In this document: positions 58,806 to 64,000 of the stretch, one piece after another
Numbering within the stretch: the first letter of the stretch is position 1
How the letters are laid out: every line of letters starts with the position of its first letter
Source of the DNA: Pseudotabrizicola sp051200875
Lineage (GTDB): Bacteria > Pseudomonadota > Alphaproteobacteria > Rhodobacterales > Rhodobacteraceae
Reading direction: 5' to 3'
DNA length: 64,000 nt
Assembly (NCBI RefSeq): GCF_051200875.1
Contig: NZ_CP195191.1
Coordinates: 62,001 to 126,000 of the forward strand
Program-made: the position numbers and the translations under genes
Notes under the pieces: model-generated
Told to the model about the DNA's origin: nothing
Seen by the model: only the letters and a program-made list of their open reading frames with translations
Database searches by the model: none

Positions 58806-60868
58806 CGCCAAAGCCGGGCGTGGGTTGCAAGACGCCCCTGCAGTTTAGAAAGCACCCTGTTCAGCGGGCCGGGATGCGGGATCTCGCCCTTGGCCAGCCG
58901 GTCCAGGGCCACTTCGGGCGGGCAGGGACGGTTGCTGACGGGGTCGTAATAGCGCGGATAGGCGATCAGTGTGGCATAGACCAAAGCGTCCAGATCCGGG
59001 CGCGGCAGAGGAGAACCATCTGCCCTCCGCCTGCGCCGTCCGGGAACCGGCCCAAGATCCTGCGTCAAGCCCCAGCCCGCATAGAAGGGGGCGCCAAGGC
59101 AGGTGACTTTTTTGCCCCGGATCAGGGCTTCAAAGCCAAGAAGACTGGTCATCGTCCAGACCTCATCGCATTGATTGATCAGAGAAAGCGGGTCAGCGTG
59201 ATCTGCAATCACGTCTGCCAGACCTTCAAGCGCGGCTCTTTCAATCTTTCCCGGCCGCAAACCGGCTTCGACATCGGGATGAGGTTTGTAGATGATGACT
59301 GCATCTTGATTGGCCAGACGCGCGGCCTGCACCAAGGCAAGGTTCGTTGCGACTTCGTCCGTCGCTTTCAGGATCGAGGCATCGTCCTCGACCTGTCCGG
59401 GCACTAGGATCTTGCGGCCCGGCGGCAGATCAAGCTGGTGTCCGGCAAGATTGTATTTGGTGATCCCTAGGGAAATCAGGCGTTCTTTCAGCGCCGCGGC
59501 GCGACGTTTCGCTTCGTCTGAAATCGGCGAAAGCAGCAGGCTTTCCAGACGGCTGGGCTGCGTGGGGTCGTAATAGGTGCCTTGGTCATCGGTGACGAGA
59601 GACAGAGGCGGCACCAATTCCGCACCCAGCCCGCGCGACCGCAGAAACCCATCTTCAACGCGCCGGATGACAAGACCAGCCTGGACGTCGGGCAAGGAAT
59701 GGCTGCCCCAAAGCAGTATACCCTTTCCGGACCTCTCTGCAATTTCAACAGCTTTTGCGGAGTTCTTTACAAATTGCAGCGGTTTGACCTTGCCGAAGAT
59801 GGCTTGTAGGCGCCCACGTTTCCACAGGCGCATTCCAACAGCTACATGACCCTTGCGATCCTCGCGAAAGGCCCGAACTTCGGCTTCCAGTTGGTCAAGC
59901 GCCTCTTCAAAGCTGCATAGTCTGTCGCGGCATGGATCATACCATGTTGGGGCCAAGATCATTGCCCCAGCAAAAAGCTGGGCGCGGGTCAGGCGGCGCC
60001 CTCTGCGAGGCACTGGGTTTCGATCATGGGTTAGGCCCCAACCGGCGTAAAACGGTTGACCAAAGACATGTGGCTTGTGGCCGGCAAGAATGGCCTCAAA
60101 CCCCAACTGCGAGGACACGGTGTAAACCGAAATCGCGCCATCCAGCAAAGCCCATGGGGAAACGGGTGAAGAAATCAGGGACACGCGAGCATCGCTCAAT
60201 GCAGTCTGCAGATGGCCTGATCGAAGCCCTAAGGCCGTTTCGGGATGCGTCTTCATGATGATGCGTGAATTGGGATTTTCGGTCTGCGCTGCAACCAACA
60301 TTTCGGCAAATGTTGCGGCGGCTGCGCCACCGTGTCTGATCGAGGCATCCCCGGCAGTCTGGTCGACGACCAGAACATAGCCCGGATCCGGAACAGGCAG
60401 GTCGCTGTCATGAATGTTGTATTTTGATAAGTCTGCCGACTTTAGGCGCGCAATTCCTGCCTTTGCACGCTGCAAAAGGTTCGAATCGTCCAATGGAACT
60501 GTTGCCAGGATGTGCTCTAGCCAAGACGGTGCAGAGCTGTCGAAATGCACGCCAAGCGGGTCGATCAGTAGCCCAAGCGGGGCGTCCCCTTGCCTGCCGG
60601 GGCGGATCGACCGTAGAAACGCATCTTCCACACGAACTATCGGTACGCCAAGGCGGGATGCCATCGTCTCGCCACGATGGGCATAGGGGCTACGGCCCCA
60701 GACCACCACGCCGTCGTCCGGTCCGGGGCGGCCAAGGGCCAATTCGTGGCCGGCAAGCGCAAGAATGCGGCGAATGCGCCGATCGCGTAAGAAACCCAAG
60801 TTGTAGAAATAGAGCCGCCGGGGAATCACCCCGGCGACCTCTTCCTTTTCATCCGGCAAAGGAGCCAT
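58802..60868 (-). CDS. kpsC: Capsule beta-Kdo transferase KpsC (two-domain)
   Basis: This 688-aa protein has two homologous halves, each ending in a PFYAGWGLT-D motif (about 275 and 610) and each with GRSPYAHRG- or WGSHSLPD-type starts and an EDGFLRS/EDAFLRS element. KpsC proteins add beta-linked Kdo residues to the lipid anchor of group 2-type capsules using two different transferase domains. It is first-downstream of the export protein, 6 bp apart. A CDS of this length is normal. Confidence 0.92.
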   Translation of the reverse strand: MAPLPDEKEEVAGVIPRRLYFYNLGFLRDRRIRRILALAGHELALGRPGPDDGVVVWGRSPYAHRGETMASRLGVPIVRVEDAFLRSIRPGRQGDAPLGLLIDPLGVHFDSSAPSWLEHILATVPLDDSNLLQRAKAGIARLKSADLSKYNIHDSDLPVPDPGYVLVVDQTAGDASIRHGGAAAATFAEMLVAAQTENPNSRIIMKTHPETALGLRSGHLQTALSDARVSLISSPVSPWALLDGAISVYTVSSQLGFEAILAGHKPHVFGQPFYAGWGLTHDRNPVPRRGRRLTRAQLFAGAMILAPTWYDPCRDRLCSFEEALDQLEAEVRAFREDRKGHVAVGMRLWKRGRLQAIFGKVKPLQFVKNSAKAVEIAERSGKGILLWGSHSLPDVQAGLVIRRVEDGFLRSRGLGAELVPPLSLVTDDQGTYYDPTQPSRLESLLLSPISDEAKRRAAALKERLISLGITKYNLAGHQLDLPPGRKILVPGQVEDDASILKATDEVATNLALVQAARLANQDAVIIYKPHPDVEAGLRPGKIERAALEGLADVIADHADPLSLINQCDEVWTMTSLLGFEALIRGKKVTCLGAPFYAGWGLTQDLGPVPGRRRRRADGSPLPRPDLDALVYATLIAYPRYYDPVSNRPCPPEVALDRLAKGEIPHPGPLNRVLSKLQGRLATHARLWR

Positions 60869-60874
60869 CTGGCG

Positions 60875-62014
60875 TCAGCCGCCTGTCCCGACCGTCGCCA
60901 CCGAGTCGGCAGCGCCTACGGTTCCGGTGATCGCCGAAAGTGTCTTTTGCCACTGAACGAACGGCGCTTCCGTGACATAGACAGTGTCGCCGTCGCGCAC
61001 GACGAAATCACGCGCTTCAAACATGCCAGTGGGTTGGGTCAGATCCAGCACATAGACCATCCGCTGATCGCCCTGAAGATCTTTGCGGCCCAGCACCGCA
61101 TTCGCGATTTCCGCAGGTTCATTGCGGAACACAAAGACACCGGTGGGATCGGCAAGCGAGGTATTCAGGCCGCCGACAATGGCAATCGCCTCGATCGCTG
61201 ACAGGGTTTGCGTTTCGAACGGAACGCGGTTCTGCGATCCGGTTGCGCCAAGCGCCACGAAGGCACGGGTGTCGCGCTCGACCACGATCTTGTCACCGGG
61301 GCGAAGCGCTACATCAAGCGAAGGATTTGCATAAAGATCCTGCAACCACACGCTTCCGGTTTGCTTGCCGCGCGTCACGCGGATGATCGCAACCTCGGGT
61401 TCAATCGCGACGCCGCCTGCGCGGGCGATCATGGCCGAAAGCGTTCGGGTCGGGCGTTCAATCGGATAGACGCCATTCGCGCCAACCGCCCCCTGAACCG
61501 AAACGGCAGAACCGTCCCCCGCCAGCCGCTGAACCGAAACCTGAGGATCGGGCGTCTGAGCATCAAGTTTGCGCGTGATCGCCTGACGCAGGCCGTCAGG
61601 TGTCTGGCCTGCGGCCTTTATCCGGCCCGCATAGGGCACAAAGATGTACCCTTGGCCATCGACCTGCACTTCGGTCAGGGCCGAGACACGCTGGCCGGTA
61701 TTGCCCAAAAGCGGATCGTCCCGAACGTTTTCAAAGATCGTCAGCCCCAGCGTATCGCCGGGCGAGATCGTGTCCGACCCGATCACGCCGGCGTTCTGGA
61801 AGGCCGAAGAAAAACCAAGCGCGGGAATAACCGCGGTGGCGCGAGTAACGCGCTGATTGACGGTGACGATGAACGCATCGCCTTCCCGAAGGACGGATCC
61901 TTTGAAGATTTCGGCCTTGTTCGGGCCTGAACGGGGCAGGCCGCAGGCTGCCGTGCTGACAAGCAGCATGGCAAGGGCCGCGGCTTTCACCGCCCTTGAA
62001 GTCATCACTTTCAC
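60875..62014 (-). CDS. Outer-membrane polysaccharide export lipoprotein (KpsD/Wza-like)
   Basis: This 379-aa protein has a lipoprotein signal (AALAMLLVSTAACGL, lipobox Cys near residue 23), a polysaccharide-export domain (GDTLGLTIFENVRDDPLLG and VQVDGQGYIFVPYAGRIKAAG) and two SLBB domains (VSVQGAVGANGVYPIE; YVTEAP near the end). It forms the outer-membrane channel for capsule export. The GTG at 62014 has AAGGAG 8 nt upstream; the ATG at 62005 is too far from it. Confidence 0.88.
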   Translation of the reverse strand: MKVMTSRAVKAAALAMLLVSTAACGLPRSGPNKAEIFKGSVLREGDAFIVTVNQRVTRATAVIPALGFSSAFQNAGVIGSDTISPGDTLGLTIFENVRDDPLLGNTGQRVSALTEVQVDGQGYIFVPYAGRIKAAGQTPDGLRQAITRKLDAQTPDPQVSVQRLAGDGSAVSVQGAVGANGVYPIERPTRTLSAMIARAGGVAIEPEVAIIRVTRGKQTGSVWLQDLYANPSLDVALRPGDKIVVERDTRAFVALGATGSQNRVPFETQTLSAIEAIAIVGGLNTSLADPTGVFVFRNEPAEIANAVLGRKDLQGDQRMVYVLDLTQPTGMFEARDFVVRDGDTVYVTEAPFVQWQKTLSAITGTVGAADSVATVGTGG

Positions 62015-62103
62015 TGCTCGGGCTCCTTTGACTGGATTTGCCTCAAGTTTTGCCTGCAAGGCTACAGAAAGGCGGAATAAAATGCCAGTCTTGGGTGACG
62101 CGA

Positions 62104-63393
62104 TCAGTTTACGAGGCGCAACTGTTGCCGAGGTGCCGCGTTTCCAGAGACCAAAGCATCATAAGGGTCTTCGGCGGCCAGCATCATATCTACAACCTGT
62201 CGTAGCAATTCGCGCCGACCACGCGAACTGTAGAAGCCGCCGGTGATTTGGCTGGTTTCCAGCAGGTAGTGGCGATAATCGCGATAAGCCCGGCTGTCTG
62301 GGCGATTTGGTCGCGCGAAGAATTCGGTCAAAGGCTGAACCGAGACGAATTCCGGCTTTGCATACACCGCCGCGCCAAAACATTTCAGGGCCATTCCGCG
62401 CCAAAGCACCTGCTGCGCAGCGGTCGAATTCACGGTTACCGCGCTTCGGGCGTGGTTCAAAAGCTGGGCCAGCTTCCCGCCACGGACAAAGTGAACGCGG
62501 CCTTCGACACCATGTTCGCGGGCAAGACGGCGAATGTCCCGGGAAATCGGGGCGCGGCCATCCTCCAGCGGATGGGCCTTGAAAACCAGATGGTGATGAG
62601 GTGGTGCGCCCTTGGCAAAGCCTTCCATCACAACGGCCAAGAATTCGCCCATCGTGGAAAAGGGTGAATGCATCTGAAAGCTGGCATCATGTTCCAGTTG
62701 CAGCAGGACCAGATGATAGGGGAAGCCGCCGTGTCGAATGCGAAATTCGGCAATCATGCGTTCCCAGCGGTGGAAGGGCAGCAGCATCAGACGCTTGATA
62801 TAAAGCAGGAATTCCTGACGGACCGTCAGTTTGCGATGGGGGCGGAAATTGCGGTAATCCCAAAAGCCGATCATGACGAAGAAATGATAAAGCGCGCCCC
62901 AGAAGATGTGTTGGCGCATATCGCCCCAACGGGCCGGGGCTTCAGGCTGGTCAATCTCGGCCTTGTCGAGCGCGGCCTGCATCTGGCTGACGGACATGTT
63001 CATCAACCGAGAATGTCCATTAGACCCGTTCCGTTCATAGGTCACCCAATGTGGGCGGAGATAGCCTTCCTCAAAGACATGGATCGTAATCCCGGCAGCC
63101 CGCGCGTCAGCAACAGCCTGAGCATGGATCGGCCTTGTGTCGCCATAAAGTACGAGGTCGGTGATGGCCTTTTCGTTGAAAACGGCGTTGACATAGGCGG
63201 GCCAGTCTTCGGGTTTGCCCTTGTAAGGCAGATAGGTCTCCTCGCTGGGCCACATCGCCCGATCCCCGCGGTTAAACCCGATGCGCCAGACCTCTGCTTC
63301 CGCCGTTTGCAGCATAAGGCCCAAACGATGGAAGAAGGGCCCGTGAGGCCCTTGCAGAAACAGAAAACGGCGGTTCTTCCCAGTGATCGTCAT
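62104..63393 (-). CDS. kpsS: Capsule polysaccharide Kdo transferase KpsS
   Basis: This 429-aa protein starts with FLFLQGPHGPFFHRLG and contains GDTRPIHAQAV, EEGYLRPHWVTYERNG and TVNSTAAQQVLWRGMALKCFG, all diagnostic of KpsS. It adds the first Kdo to lysophosphatidylglycerol for capsule anchoring, before KpsC. It is the first gene of this leftward operon; the kpsMTE transporter genes are not in the window. Confidence 0.92.
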   Translation of the reverse strand: MTITGKNRRFLFLQGPHGPFFHRLGLMLQTAEAEVWRIGFNRGDRAMWPSEETYLPYKGKPEDWPAYVNAVFNEKAITDLVLYGDTRPIHAQAVADARAAGITIHVFEEGYLRPHWVTYERNGSNGHSRLMNMSVSQMQAALDKAEIDQPEAPARWGDMRQHIFWGALYHFFVMIGFWDYRNFRPHRKLTVRQEFLLYIKRLMLLPFHRWERMIAEFRIRHGGFPYHLVLLQLEHDASFQMHSPFSTMGEFLAVVMEGFAKGAPPHHHLVFKAHPLEDGRAPISRDIRRLAREHGVEGRVHFVRGGKLAQLLNHARSAVTVNSTAAQQVLWRGMALKCFGAAVYAKPEFVSVQPLTEFFARPNRPDSRAYRDYRHYLLETSQITGGFYSSRGRRELLRQVVDMMLAAEDPYDALVSGNAAPRQQLRLVN

Positions 63394-63568
63394 AGTGCCT
63401 TTTCCCGGCAGCCCGTCCCGGCGTCAATGGTGAGGCTGTGTTGGGATAAAGAATAGAGCCAAACCGCGGCGATTTTTGGGCAAGCAGCAAAGCGGAGTTG
63501 TCGTAGATCCCGCGTGATCTTGCGTAATGGGGAAGGCCAAGTTACCTCTGGGCCAAAGGAGAGGTCCA

Positions 63569-64000
63569 ATGTTTACAGGCATCGTCACCGACATCGGCGA
63601 AATCTTGGAAACCGAACAGAAAGGCGACCTGCGCGCCCGGATCGGAACGGACTATGACGTGGCCGGGATCGACATTGGGGCGTCCATTGCGTCCGACGGC
63701 GTTTGCCTGACCGTGATCGCGACCGGAACGGCGCCAAGAAACTGGTATGACGTTCAAATTTCGGCGGAAACGGTTTCGAAAACCAACCTTGCCACTTGGA
63801 CGCCCGGCAAGCGGGTCAATCTGGAACGCGCGCTGAAAGTGGGCGATGAATTGGGCGGCCATATCGTTTCCGGCCATGTCGACGGGGTTGCAACCGTGGT
63901 CAAAGTTCGGCCCGAGGGCGATAGCCTTAGGGTCACCTTCCGTGCGCCGACGGATTTGGCAAAATTCATTGCCCCGAAAGGGTCCGTTGCGTTGAACGGC
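63569..64000 (+). CDS. ribE: Riboflavin synthase alpha subunit, N-terminal part (runs off right edge)
   Basis: The first 144 codons are present, starting MFTGIVTDIGEI, the invariant N terminus of riboflavin synthase. It shows the first lumazine-binding repeat (SDGVCLTVIA, SAETVSKTNLATW) and GGHIVSGHVDGVATV, where the second repeat begins. The enzyme dismutates 6,7-dimethyl-8-ribityllumazine to riboflavin. AAAGGAGAGG precedes the ATG. No FMN riboswitch is apparent in the 175-bp gap. Confidence 0.95.
   Translation, partial: MFTGIVTDIGEILETEQKGDLRARIGTDYDVAGIDIGASIASDGVCLTVIATGTAPRNWYDVQISAETVSKTNLATWTPGKRVNLERALKVGDELGGHIVSGHVDGVATVVKVRPEGDSLRVTFRAPTDLAKFIAPKGSVALNG

Noticed and set aside
63394..63568. 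FMN riboswitch upstream of ribE
   Set aside because: The 175-bp gap lacks the conserved RFN-element segments; only an ordinary ribosome site is visible.

Overview
The window is high-GC DNA from an alphaproteobacterium, most likely of the Rhodobacteraceae/Paracoccaceae. The pointers are a complete beta-hydroxyaspartate cycle cluster (bhcR-bhcABCD) laid out as in Paracoccus, a rhizobial/rhodobacterial rhamnose operon of the rhaRSTPQU/rhaDI type, strong GGAGG ribosome sites, and a core block (murA, a DUF2948 protein, sdhE, an LdtR-like regulator, kpsC/kpsS, ribE) typical of that family.

Region 1 (1-20.3 kb) is sugar and C2 metabolism. rhaR, the rhaSTPQ ABC transporter and the mutarotase run leftward, and rhaD and rhaI run rightward from a shared operator region, giving a full non-classical route from L-rhamnose to pyruvate or lactate plus DHAP. 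Next comes bhcR diverging from bhcABCD, which turns two glyoxylate into oxaloacetate. Then comes an L-idonate/gluconate block (gntK, idnO, idnD, an SMP-30 lactonase, gnd) that channels sugar acids to ribulose 5-phosphate, with a LacI/GntR-type operator between idnO and idnD. An Ldh-family dehydrogenase closes the region.

Region 2 (20.3-27 kb) holds a MacAB-like export system (adaptor, double-FtsX permease, ATPase), an IS5 tail, an SRPBCC protein and an EmrB/QacA-type MFS pump.

Region 3 (27-38.4 kb) is a copper-defence island. A CueR/HmrR regulator and four near-identical MerR-type boxes control a leftward operon (copA, glutaredoxin-like protein, MFS, 2Fe-2S flavoreductase), a rightward operon (copper chaperone, two small exported proteins, Tat-exported multicopper oxidase, probably a YHS protein), the regulator itself, and an unrecognised 65-aa protein. 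The island is scarred by insertion sequences: a DUF6194 gene is split into two pieces by about 1.6 kb carrying IS5 fragments and an AT-rich membrane-protein gene.

Region 4 (38.5-44.5 kb) has a LysR regulator followed by a WrbA/DsbA-like/DUF1127-like/EamA/DUF4386 series, an intact IS5-family (IS427-type) element, and a graveyard with a phage P27-type terminase fragment and an IS3-like tail.

Region 5 (44.5-53.2 kb) is a catabolic cluster: an amidohydrolase, an IclR regulator and an intradiol (hydroxyquinol-type) dioxygenase diverge from a citryl-CoA-lyase-like protein, a CaiB-type CoA-transferase, a DctPQM TRAP transporter and an FMN reductase. The combination does not match a textbook pathway and is the best candidate here for undescribed biochemistry.

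Region 6 (53.3-64 kb) begins with an IS6-type transposase remnant next to the 3' end of a tRNA-Thr gene, a plausible right border of the accessory region. It continues with chromosomal housekeeping genes, capsule genes kpsC/kpsD-like/kpsS, and the start of ribE at the window edge.
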